Origin: Gorsachius magnificus
Taxonomy: Eukaryota; Chordata; Aves; Pelecaniformes; Ardeidae
Assembly: GCA_034008185.1 (NCBI GenBank)
Contig: CM067082.1
Span: 10,834,984-10,898,983, forward strand
Length of the DNA: 64,000 nt
Direction: 5' to 3'
Position 1 is the first letter of the stretch; every line of letters starts with the position of its first letter. Positions 1 through 11,100 of this stretch are shown here, piece after piece. The translations under genes and the position numbers were made by a program. Under the pieces are notes generated by a model. It ran no database searches, was not told the origin of the DNA, and saw only the letters and a program-made list of their open reading frames with translations.

Positions 1-2335
1 AGCACAATTCAGAAGATAAATGTGCATTAGAGTAGGAAAAACATGTTTGGATCCAAGGAAAATGTTACGACTTTCTGAAAAGAGAGATTCCTGCAATGTA
101 GTTTACACGCCTGTTTCCATCTCTGCAGCGCTCGCTAGCTTTTGAGGTTGGGGGCAGATACATTCTCGCTGCCTGTGAAGCTGAACTGCTTCGTCGGGAG
201 AGAAAAGAAGGCTGGATCCTATAGGCTGTCCGCCCCGTGGTACCATGTGTTGCTAAGGGCTGCCTTGGATTCCAGCTGATGTGGGCTGTTTATTCACTGT
301 CTTTCCCCCCGCCGCCCCATTCGTGGCTAGATACTACAGGCAGAAATTGTTCAGTAATCCTTGAAACAATTGGCAGGCTGATAGGATTACTGCTTTTATA
401 GAAAGATATAGGGAGACATTCAGCTGGGTTTTTGTTTATGTAGTAACTCTGTAACTGTTAAAACATTTTTAACATTTTTATATATAACTTTATAACGTTT
501 TAATGCTATAAGACTTTTAACGCTGTGCTTTTCACTTGCTATTCCACCAAAATATCTCTGAATCAGAGGTTTATGCCACACATACGTGAAAATTTAAAAA
601 TCAATCCGTGGAAGAAATGTTTGCTCTTTCATGACATGTGCTTACCATGTAGCGTCATGCTTACCTTCCTCCTCCAGACTCCACAGCATGGATATGAGGT
701 TTTTGTGGAGTACAGTTTTCCTATGCTGGACATCCCTGTTCAGTTTTAAGCTTTACTAAAAGTAGTCTTGGGAGTAGAGTATGCTTTTCCAAGAAGTGAT
801 CTGATGTTTTCTTGAAGCAGGCATTCTTCAATGGTTGCAAACACATTTTTTTCAAGACTAAGTTTGCCAGCTGCTCACCAGTTGCAAGCAAAATCTTGTA
901 CAGTTTTTATTTCAGGTGTGAGAGGGGGAAGTTTTAGAGCTTGTCTGAATTTAGTTACATTATGTATTTATATTAAATTTCCCCTGGGCTTAGCTTAGGA
1001 CAAAAAAGAATACTGAAATGTGTCAGGGATGTTTTCAGGATGAAGGGCATGCGTGCAAGGCTTGTTTTGAAAATATGCCTTTGCTTTCCGCTTGTCTGAT
1101 CATGACACTACACGCAACATCATACAACCCCATAAGGCTGTAATGGGCCAAATCATTGTAATCAAATGTGGCATTCTGTATGTCTTCCTCTGCAACTAGG
1201 TCAAGTTTAAACCATGTTCTTGGCTTGCGCTCTGATTTCCCATAACCTGCTCCACGTGGCTCGAGTATTGTGTGGGAGTATAGAGTATGCCAGGAGAGAT
1301 TCTGGGCAGCTTCACAGGGACAGTCAGTTTTTAGACAGACTAGTGTTTTTTTCTGCTCTGACTCTATAATGTCGGATTCATGGCAAGAGAAAACTTCCGT
1401 GGTCTAAAGTGTGCTTTTACTGAACCTTACACTCTCAGTTTACCTAATGAGTCACCTTTGGATGCGGCACTATAAAATCTTAAAATCAGGAAGACCCCCT
1501 GGGAGAAAAACCAGTTTGCAAGTTTTGAAGTGTGATTTATTCTGAAAGAGAATACCAAAAAAAATTGGACAGAGGTTGACAATCTGAAGCTGTATAGGAA
1601 CAACTAGGTACTTACACTGTACTTAAGGCTGGGCATGTGAATATTTTGATGTTGGTGACTGCAATATGCAAAATTCCTCTTGATAAGGATTACAGCTTCA
1701 GTGTGGATTTTCTTCCAGTTGCACTGGAACAATTGTGGATCAAAAGGTGTGCTGCCACCCACAAAAGTCCCGTCCAGTCAATGTTCTTTGTCAGCTATTT
1801 GGCTCTGGGACAAAGCCCAGCTGTAGGATGTAAAACTCAGGCAGTAGTAGTAGGCTTTAGTCTTTAGTAGTAGTAAAGTTGTTGGCTTTGGTCTTTATGT
1901 AGGCTCAAATCTTGAGTTGGGGGTGACCAAAGTGGTAATGCGCTCAAGAAGGATACAGTTAGTGCTGGAAGATCTTCTTGGCTAGACAACGATAGCTAAA
2001 CGTCAGGGCTAGTTAACTGGAACTGCATCTGACTTCTAAAACAGTAATTCTACTTATTCAGCTGAAGTTGTGGACTTTCAAGGACATCAAAAGTGTGCTT
2101 GATAAATCAGTACCGACCCGGCGTGCCACTATTGGTGGGTTAATTACCAAGATAAGTCTTCCTAGAACTACCGTAGAACTACAGTGATGTTTAAGGGCAA
2201 CAAATAGCAGTAGAGGTCCCTGAGGATGACTACAATGGCTAGTTCTGTAGACTTTTTTTTTTACTACATGTGGGTTTTTATCATCTTTAATACTATTAAT
2301 ATTTAATATTATTATTATACCTATTATTTAATCAT
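1..2335. other. 5' intronic or untranslated region of CYRIB, no coding gene seen
   Basis: Unique-looking AT-rich sequence upstream of the first coding exon. Short ORFs here have no recognisable protein character. Positions 121-330 are distinctly CpG-enriched (about ten CpGs in 210 bp) compared with their surroundings. No 5' untranslated exon could be assigned. Confidence 0.5.
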
Positions 2336-2338
2336 ACA

Positions 2339-3332
2339 TTGTGGCTGGTTGCAAGCGGTGTTCCCCATGGCTCGGTTTTAGGGACAGTCCTGTTTAATAG
2401 CTTTACCAATGATCTGGATGAGGGGATTGAGTGCACCCTCAGTAAGTTTGCAGATGACACCAAGCTGGGCAGGAGTGTCAATCTGCTGGAGGGGAGGAGG
2501 GCTCTGCAGAAGGACCTGGACAGGCTGGATCGATGGGCTGAGGCCAACTGTATGAGGTTCAACAAGGCCAAGTGCTGGGTCCTGCACTTTGGTCACACCA
2601 ACCCCATGCAGCGCTACAGGCTTGGGGAAGAGTGGCTGGAAAGCTGCCTGGCAGAGAAGGACCTGGGGGTACTCGTTGACAGCTGGTTGAATATGAGCCA
2701 GCAGTGTGCCCAGGTGGCCAAGAAGGCCAATGGCATCCTGGCTTGTATCAGGAATAGTGTGGCCAGCAGGAGCAGGGAAGTGATCGTGCCCCTGTACTCT
2801 GCATAGGTGACACCGCACCTTGAATGCTGTGTTCAGTTTTGGGCCCCTCACTACAAGAAGGAGGACATTGAGGTGCTGGAGTGTGTCCAGCGGAGAGCAG
2901 TGAAGCTGGTGAGGGGTCTGGAGCACAAGGCTGATGAGGAGCGGCTGAGGGAACTGGGGTTGTTTAGCCTGGAGAAGAGGAGGCTGAGGGGAGACCTTAT
3001 CACCCTCTACAACTGCCTTAAAGGAGGCTGTAGTGAGGTGGGTGTTGGTCTCTTCTGCCAAGTAACAAGCAATAGGATGAGAGGAAATGACTTTAAGTTG
3101 TGGCAGGAGAGGTTTCGATTGAATATTAGGAAAAAATTCTTTAACTGAAAGAGCGGCCAAGCATTGGAACAGGCTGCCCAGGGAAGTGTTTGAGTCCCCA
3201 TCCGCGGTGGCGTTCAAAAAAAATGTTTAGATGTGGCACTTTGGGACGTGGTTTAGTAGGCATGGTGGTGTTGGGTTGACGGTTGGACTTGATGATCTTA
3301 GAGGTCTTTTCCAACCTTAATGATTCTATGAT
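2339..3332 (+). mobile_element. CR1 LINE, 5'-truncated (reverse transcriptase C-terminal half and 3' end)
   Basis: The translated sequence is the C-terminal half of CR1 ORF2: the GVPHGSVLG palm block, the catalytic FADD at 2447-2458, then [15 protein letters not shown] and [15 protein letters not shown]. The frame is broken by a TAG at 2804-2806 (GCATAGGTG, where the other copy in this window has a coding GTGCTGGTG) and later shifts. The element ends in the CR1 tail GATTCTATGAT at 3322-3332. Its 5' truncation point abuts a very AT-rich tract (2280-2338). It is a dead retrotransposon copy, and the antisense ORF over it (2378-3217) is a shadow. Confidence 0.95.
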
Positions 3333-3532
3333 CAGAGACAGTCATGGACCCTCTTTCATGTGTTTTGGGCCCAGCAGAAATGTAAATGACGAACCATCTT
3401 GAACAAAACCAGAATCTCTAGTAAATCTGGATCTTTCAGGAGCCTGAGGCATCTCTGAGCTAGGTTGCTTTCCTCTAAATTGATACAGGTATTCTGGCAT
3501 GGCAGCCTCCCAGAAAGGTCAGTTTTCCTGTA

Positions 3533-3587
3533 GGGTTCCATCTGCATGCAACAGGTCAGAGGGTTCCATCTGCATGCAACAGGTCAG
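3533..3587. repeat. Two-copy 28-bp tandem duplication
   Basis: The unit GGGTTCCATCTGCATGCA then ACAGGTCAGA occurs twice head-to-tail (3533 and 3561), essentially identical, in the 5' intron of CYRIB. A recent slippage duplication; no function inferred. Confidence 0.85.
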
Positions 3588-5499
3588 CTCCTCTTGCTGC
3601 TTAGGTATATCTCTTGAAGCAAAATAACCTAAAGAAGCCATCTAACCTGAGCATGTTGACCTACAGCTGCTTCCATACATCTGGGAAGCTCTACGCTGTG
3701 ACACCATGGTCTTGTTTCTAGAAGGCTGTTTCAGAGAAGAAACTAGTGCTTAGCGTCACCAGAAGAGTAAAATCCTCTCTGTTGGATCTTGCATTCATTA
3801 CCTTCAGTGCTAAGGAGGGAGAAAGTGTCTTCCCAAGAAATGCTAGACCAATTATATTGTCTCAACTTTTGTCTAAATCGAGTTTTCAAGCTCTTTTTCT
3901 AGCTTCTTAAAGTCTAACTTTTTGGATTGCAACTTGGAGGAATAATCATTTTCACAGTTCTTAAAACATAGCAAATCTCCTGGCGTGAAGGAAGACTCGA
4001 GATCCTTGAGTAACTGTTAGAATTCATCTTGATACAAGTTTCAACAATAACGTGTTTGTCCAGCTTCTGCTGGATTCCCATTCACTCCATAAAAACTGAA
4101 TATATGGTGAATGTTCTGCTGCGAAGAAAGCAAATGTGGTCACGTATCTTGTATGTGAAACTGTGACACGGCTAAAGTTTACAAGATTTTTTTCAGTACA
4201 CTGAATGCATGAGGGAGGAAGTCTGTTATGAACTTTATTACGGACAAGTGTTCGTTCAGCTTTGTATTCATGTAAATTGAAATGTATTCCTGTATCACAC
4301 GGTGTCATCTTGTTGCTGTTGAAGTTGAATTAATCCGTTCTCATCATCTTCAATTTCTCTCCTTTTCTGAGAGAGGCTGTTCACTGAACTGTTACCCTGA
4401 GGTCAGATGCATCTTCTGCTTGAATTTGTTTCACCTCTACTGTTTCGTTGTAGTGCCAAACCTTTTATTGTGCTTCTCTATTTGTTAAACTCACTCCCAG
4501 GAAAGAAACCCTATATTCTTACTGGCAAACTTTTCTGAGGGATGAAGCTCTGAATGAAGGTATTTGTATTGCAAAACTGAGTCCCCGACCCCTTACTCAT
4601 TTTAGGAAGTGGTAGGGATTCAATTAAACAATCCGTTCTGCAGTGGCTATATGCTCTTCTGTAAACTTACCTTCAAAATATTTCAAACCTATAGGCATGC
4701 CCCTACTCTGAGCTTCAGAAGCTACGTTATCCGATATTTAAACCACATGCATGACCCTGTCAACTCTTAGGAGACTGGTTAATATCAAAACAAAGGCAAA
4801 ACCTATGGAGAGGCATTTACTTGAGGCATTGAAAATATTTTGGTGGAGGAGGGGATGGTGCAGCTGAAGAGCTGCAGCACAGCAGTGATTGTAGGTATAG
4901 TTAGAGTTCTCTTCGGGCAGTTAGCACCATTTCCTGCTATGTGTTTGCTACTTGCTCATTAAAGTTGGAATTGACATGTATTTCACTGTTCCGAGATTGA
5001 GGTTTGGTTTTTAATCTGAATCCACAGCCGTGATCAGCATTTGGCAGCTTGTACTTGTGGCTTTTTATTGCCCCTGTTGAAAATACTTGTTAAAGAATGC
5101 TTCTGTATTCCAGCTTTTTCCAGATTATGAATGTCGTTGTTGTTGGGGAGTGGACTAAGTGGCTTTTTCAGTCCTGCTTGCAAGATACGGAAGAATAGTG
5201 TCTCTGCCTTCTGATGCTGCTTGTTTACACAGCACTGGTACACGTGTAGCATTTGAAGCGTTCGCTAAGCTGTGGAATAGAAAGCTCTGGCAAAGCTGCC
5301 TCTCTGGAGAAACACGTTTTGATGGATTAATTTTTAAGATAAGTGTCTAAACTGGACACCCTGATTTAAAACTTCCTTAAATAACGGGTGTTTCTCAGAG
5401 GCTTGGAAATCTGATCAGACTTCCCAGAAAACATAAATTCAAATGCTTAGGAAGCAGGACTTGCATTTTCTGGCATTTCAAGGAGAAAGTTAAATGTGC

Positions 5500-5520
5500 A
5501 AAAAAAAAAAAAAAAAAAAA
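5500..5520. repeat. (A)21 homopolymer
   Basis: Twenty-one consecutive A followed by GAGAAAAG. Could be an old retroposed poly(A) tail or simple slippage; no retrogene is recognisable upstream. Confidence 0.85.
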
Positions 5521-6970
5521 GAGAAAAGCAAGCACACATCCAGTGAAGAGGTTCTATGTGCAGAATCCACTGTGATCAGTTGGATTATACTCAGAGTTCC
5601 TTTTCTAAAAATCTAGATTTTTAACTGTTGTGTGGTGATTCTATGGAAGTTGTTGGAGCAAAGCCTAATGTAATTAGTTGTTGGAGCGAAGACTGAGTAA
5701 TTTTCAACAACTGGGGATTAATTCCCACTTTCTTCCTTAGCTTTTGTTAATTTTGTGATTTACTGCTGAATCTTGTGGATCCTGAAAAATAAATCGCGTG
5801 CTGTTCTTGGTCTGCTTATCCCTCACATACCAGTTGCATTTTCTTACGGAACTCAAAGAAATCTAGCAACACAGGTTCTGAAAATTAGTTTTGCCAGATG
5901 ATTTGTTTTGACTTCACATTGCTTCAGTTTTCTGGATTCCTAATAAATAAATTAATAATCATTACTGTTGTGCTACCTCCCTCCAATTAGAAATTAAAAA
6001 AAAAAAGGGGGGGACACACACGCATACACTGGTAGGTTGGTATAGTTACACTAATTTGAAACTTGATTTTTAGATCTTTATGCTTGAATCCAGATGTCAG
6101 GCTGTTGAAAACTTATTCTTAAATAATTTGAAATCATGTTTTTGGGTAGTGTCTTGTGTTTGTCTTGCAGCAGCACTCCAATGAACTGATATTTCAGGGC
6201 ATTCAGGTTTTTAAGTTTATGTTTCCAGCCTCTGTAAAATGTGTGAGGTTCCTTGAAAAGGTGCCTTCTCATGAAGTGCAGTTTTCGTAGTCCTACTGAA
6301 GGTATTGATTTCTGAAACTTATGCTAACGTTTTGTACTGTTTCATTAATTTATCTGACCTAGATTAATCACTATTTAATTTTTCTTCCACTTTTCTTTTA
6401 GCTGGGATGTGACAGCAACATAAGAAGAACTGTTGAAACTTGATTATCTCCTGGTTTTGGAAGTCTTAACGCATTTAACTTGTTGCTTGATGTGATTTGA
6501 TGGGGAAAAACTGTTCATTGGCCACAGATGACTACTACTAAGAGGCTTTCTGAAATTTGTTTTGGATTGTGGAGATATACTAAAAATCAGGCTTATGATT
6601 ACACCAGTTCCATTTGAGGTTGCTTTTGTCCTAAGCAAAAATGGCTTTGTTGGCTGAGGGTTGCTGCCATTATGCAAAACAATTCCTCAGTCCTCATACG
6701 TAACATAATACTTCACATGTATTAAACAAAGCTGAAAAAGAGCCAGTATTTTTGTCAAAGCTATAACTTAATTTTTTCATTAATCACTCCTCTCTGAGAA
6801 GAAGGGGAGTGGAAATGTGCTGTATAGTACACGTCTTCTACTTACCACCAGAAGGTGATTAATCCAGTGTGCTAAACCCAACGGGCGCCCTGCTCCAGTG
6901 ATCCCCAGGCGTGTACTTAAGATAGGAAATGGTTATTGGAACTTAATTATTTTGCCATTTTTATTTTTAG

Positions 6971-7053
6971 GTTTGCTGGCATGGGTAATCTCATTAAGGT
7001 GCTAACCAGGGACATAGACCACAATGCAGCACATTTTTTCTTGGATTTTGAAA
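6971..7053 (+). CDS. CYRIB: CYRIB alternative coding exon 1A (ATG at 6981)
   Basis: Acceptor TTTTTAG at 6964-6970, donor GTAAGT at 7054. After ten untranslated bases the ATG opens MGNLIKVLTRDIDHN, then AAHFFLDFE. The exon leaves one base (A), so it joins exon 2 (14098) in frame to make Asn25. It is the same length (83 bp), has the same ATG offset and ends in the same phase as exon 1B 1.1 kb downstream, so the two are mutually exclusive alternatives. The LTRxI and HFFLDFE elements resemble the CYRIA N-terminus more than exon 1B does. Gly2 is retained. Confidence 0.88.
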
Positions 7054-8065
7054 GTAAGTCTCTCGGCCCTTCACAGCTGGTGCATTTAAAATGGTAACAG
7101 TAGTGTTGCTTATACCCGCTGCAGTGAAGGCTAGGGGACTCAGTTGCACATCTGCAATTGGAAAAAGAGTTGCATGTGGTTTTTACGTTCCTTTTTTTTT
7201 CCCCCCTCCAGTAGTAGCCAAGCCACCATCATGCTACTGTGTAAATTTTTTCTTTCCGTGTGCTTAGTCATTTTGGGTCTCTGTGGTCAGTGATGTCCAT
7301 CCATCTGCCTGCAAATCAAGTAATCATAAAAAATTCTGTCAGTATGCCTTAGTAATCTGTGCTGAGCAGTTTCTCACTGTAATCCTGTCTTATCAAGACT
7401 GAGTACTAAATCATTCCTGATCCTGGCTGGGTCATTCATGGTGCAGTTAATGTGTATTTTCTACATCCGGAAGTCCAAAATGGAATTGTCAGAGCTTCAC
7501 AAATGTTTTGGGCAACTTGTGTAAAAGACCTGTGGCATACTTGCATTAGCATTTTCTGCACACTGGAATGATGTATCTTGATGCAGTTTTCTCTAATGAC
7601 TTTCTGATAAAATTATGAGGGCTGAGAAAATTAAAGCTGTTTCCTTCTGTTGTCCCATCAGGTGAAAATCTGTAGCATGGCTACCATGCCAATGTTTGCA
7701 AATACGGTATTTAGCCCTCAACGTGGTACTCCTGCTCAGGACTGCTGCTAGGGTGTACCGGGACAGAATTAGTCACTGGCAATGCCTTCAGTTGGAGTTC
7801 TGTCCCTTTCCAAAGGGACGGCTGTGAAGATGTCGGTGACGTAGTCGCTTCTTACAGGAAAGCTGCATTGCATCTCTGGGATCACCAGCTGTATGTCCTG
7901 GAGGTGGGGTCTCCCTCCACCCATCAGGGCGGCAGCCTGAAGGACGGGTTCGTGCCTGATGGAACTCTCTGGTGGTCTTTTCCCCCACTGCTTCAATCAA
8001 CTATATTTGGGCTGTTCCTTCTTGTTAAAAGAAAATTTTCTTTTCTCTCATTCTTGTCTTGGCAG

Positions 8066-8148
8066 GTACCTTAACATGGGGAACCTTCTAAAAGTTTTGA
8101 CATGCACAGACCTTGAGCAGGGGCCAAATTTTTTCCTTGATTTTGAAA
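8066..8148 (+). CDS. CYRIB: CYRIB coding exon 1B (ATG at 8076)
   Basis: Acceptor TTGGCAG at 8059-8065, donor GTGAGA at 8149. Encodes [15 protein letters not shown], then GPNFFLDFE, the standard CYRIB N-terminus, with the last base starting Asn25. Gly2 is the predicted myristoylation site. The following intron of about 5.9 kb is the longest in the coding part of the gene. Confidence 0.96.
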
Positions 8149-11100
8149 GTGAGATGATGATTTTATATATTTATTACTCTTTGCCTGCAGTAGACTGCAT
8201 TTGTCATGTACTAAATGTATGTTTTCACTTTGCCATCCTTCTAACGGCTTTGCATGCCTGAGCTATGGATAATTGTTCAGCAAACTTGTGTAGAAAGCAA
8301 TAATGTGTTTTAAAATAACCTCAGTTTCTAGAATGTAAAATCTTTATTGGAGGGAGGGCTTTCAAATTGTATTTTACTGTTGGAATCTGATACGGTTCTT
8401 GTTTTCAACCAAAATTCTGGTTTGCTTTTCATCAAAATTCAAAAAGAAGTTGAATTCTTTGAAGACTTACTTAAATTGCAAGGAGATACGTGCACCTTAA
8501 AGGAAAGACTGAATATGAAACCCAATTCTTTTCTTCACTTGGAGTGTGCCACTGCATATTGAATAATGCTGCATGTGCAGATTGGCTGGCAACAGCTATT
8601 CATAGCTCTCCAACATCATCACGTTAAAGGTGTATATGTGAACCTCATTTGATTTGGCATTGAAATCTGACAGTTAACCTCATCCCTCCTTAAAAGGAGG
8701 GCTCGGAGAATATAGAGACAAAAGTGCTTTTGAAAAGAAGAGGTGAATAGCATGTCTGATCAATGCCAAGCCTTCTGGAAGGTTCACATATTTCTCTTTT
8801 AGTTTTTGTTGCATGATATAATATAGCCTAAGAATGGCAGGTAAGTGTTGTTGGCTGCTGCTGCGCATGTTTACCTACTTTCTTTTGGGATATGCTATAG
8901 CTTTTCTCAGCTGCACATAAGTAAGCATAAAATAAGAAAACTGATGTTCAAATACATTTTGTCCACGTAATAAAATACAACGGAGTAGCATAACAAAAGA
9001 AATTGATGAGGTATTGTGAAATGGATAATTTGAGATTCACTATTTCTTCTTTTGTTCCCCCAAATTATTTTTTAGTTGTGTTTGATGAAACAGTAGCAAT
9101 TGGTTATATTAGTTCCGATGTGAAAGCAAATGCTTGGAGAAGTATGTTTTTGCTTCAGTGACACTTGAAGTTAAAACTTTGCTAAACCCTTTGCCTATAC
9201 TGTTGATTTTATCAATTGTCTCTTCTGAATATATTGTTATTGGAAGATGATAGCTGTACAAGTTACTCATAAAGGGAAGGTAATAAAGGGCTGTGTTCAA
9301 AAAATCAGAAAGCAAAACTTGTTTAAAACCACTTCAAATCTCACATACCATCAGAAATAGGTACAGCTTAGTGAAGTAGGGAGAACTGATATGGGAGAAT
9401 ACTGGAGTTGTGGAGCTCCAGCTTAGTCTGCAAATACCATTTTATTGGATTAAATGAAATTGAAGTTAGCTGGATACAAAAGGCATAATTCTAAAATCAA
9501 TTGCAATAAAAAGTGGTGCTATTTTTAAAAGAACCTTATTGATTCTTTAGCTATCAATTTTGGTTTAAAGTGCATGTTTTGAGCATGAACAAGATTTGGC
9601 ATGAGAGTAAGCAGGTTGCTGACATGAAATGTTTACATATGCAGTCAAATTAAGTGACTTATATTATGGCTGAATTGTTAGACTGTTCTTTATTCATTTT
9701 GGACCCTATCCTGCATTTGTTCCCGCTGCTATACTGTGTATCCATGCTTCTTTCTACTCTGTTTCAGATAGCTTGCCTTGACAGGATCTTGGCTTTGACA
9801 CAGTCAAGATCTTTCTTCAAGACTTGGCACTTAATCTTGTGATACTTAACATTGTGTTTGTATGTGGAAGAGCAAGTAAGCTCTGTATTAAAAACAAATT
9901 TGCCAATTCTGTGTTACGCCTGGCCCAATCCAATACAGTTTGAAGTCTTTTGTTCTTAAATCCATATGTATCTTTGGAGTGAACAGGCTAGTTAAACAGT
10001 TCTTGCACAGTACTATAAAGAGCTAAAAATCTAATGTCCATAGTTTTATAGGGATACAAACTCCAAATTTAGAAAGGTTTTAGACTAGTTTTGAAGCATT
10101 TCCCCCCCCCCCCCCCCCCCCAGATACTTACCTTGGTGCTAGATTCCAGATATTTTTGTAACTGACTATCAGAATACATGCAAAAAATGTCCCGATAAAT
10201 GATATCATGAGCTTATAAAGCCTTTATCTTGCCTTAACACTGATTAAACTTATGTTTTCTTTGGTCATTCACTATTTGAAACAAATGGTTGTCTTAAGTA
10301 TTCTACTAAAGTCTTTGCAGTGCCACTTGAACATGAGCAGAGGAAAATGCACAGCTTTAAGGACAGTATTGTTAACATAAAACAGCCACCTACGATGTGG
10401 GAAACTTACAGCTCAACTTTCATGTTGGTGTCATTACTGTCACAGTGCAAATCCTTTCCAAATTTACTGATTTGAATAGTAGCTGAAATACAGAGTACTT
10501 TGGGTTGCAGATGGTGATCTCAAGCTAGCACTGAAAGTATTCTGCATTACCTCCAAAGAACTTGGCTAGGTTTCAGAGGAGCCACAAAGATAGCATTCTC
10601 CATAGTAATGATGATAGAGATGAATAAATTATTTCATCTCCATCAGTCTGGGATTTTTCTCTCCCTTGCTTGTGAGTTTTGTCCCAGCCAGTTTCAGATG
10701 ACTTGATGTGTTCTTCCCTGGGAAAAATCTCAGTTTAAATAGTGTTTGCTGTGCAGTATAAACTTTTAACCCCAAATTTCTCTCCCCACTAGTTGTAGGC
10801 TAGCCAAATATTTTTTTAAATAGTCGCTAAATGTGTGTGTTCCCCGCATGCAATATGTTGTCATACTTCCATAGCATTTAGTTCACATAACAGCGTTTGT
10901 ATATTGTTTCAAGTCTACTCTTTTGTCTTTAATACATTATCGTGTGAGCTTTCTGAACTCTGAATGTATATTGCATCTAGTGTAGTACTGTTCTCATTAA
11001 AATTAAAGATGAACTCCCTATTTACTTGAGGTACCTCAGCCTTCACTATTCTTACTGTTGGATTAAAAATGGGAAAGTTGTCCCGAATAACCAGAGGTTG

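Larger units (their letters stand above)
3333..6970. other. CYRIB 5' intron, no gene seen
   Basis: AT-rich unique sequence. It holds a 28-bp tandem duplication (3533-3587), a run of 21 A (5500-5520) and an A-run followed by G-run near 5996-6013. A strong splice-acceptor-like site ends at 6401 (TTCCACTTTTCTTTTAG) but has no convincing donor behind it. Short ORFs are not protein-like. Confidence 0.5.

Noticed and set aside
2378..3217. 279-codon minus-strand ORF
   Set aside because: Exact antisense shadow of the CR1 reverse-transcriptase region; no domain of its own.
5500..5520. Poly(A) run as the tail of a processed retrogene
   Set aside because: No coding remnant or target-site duplication recognised upstream.
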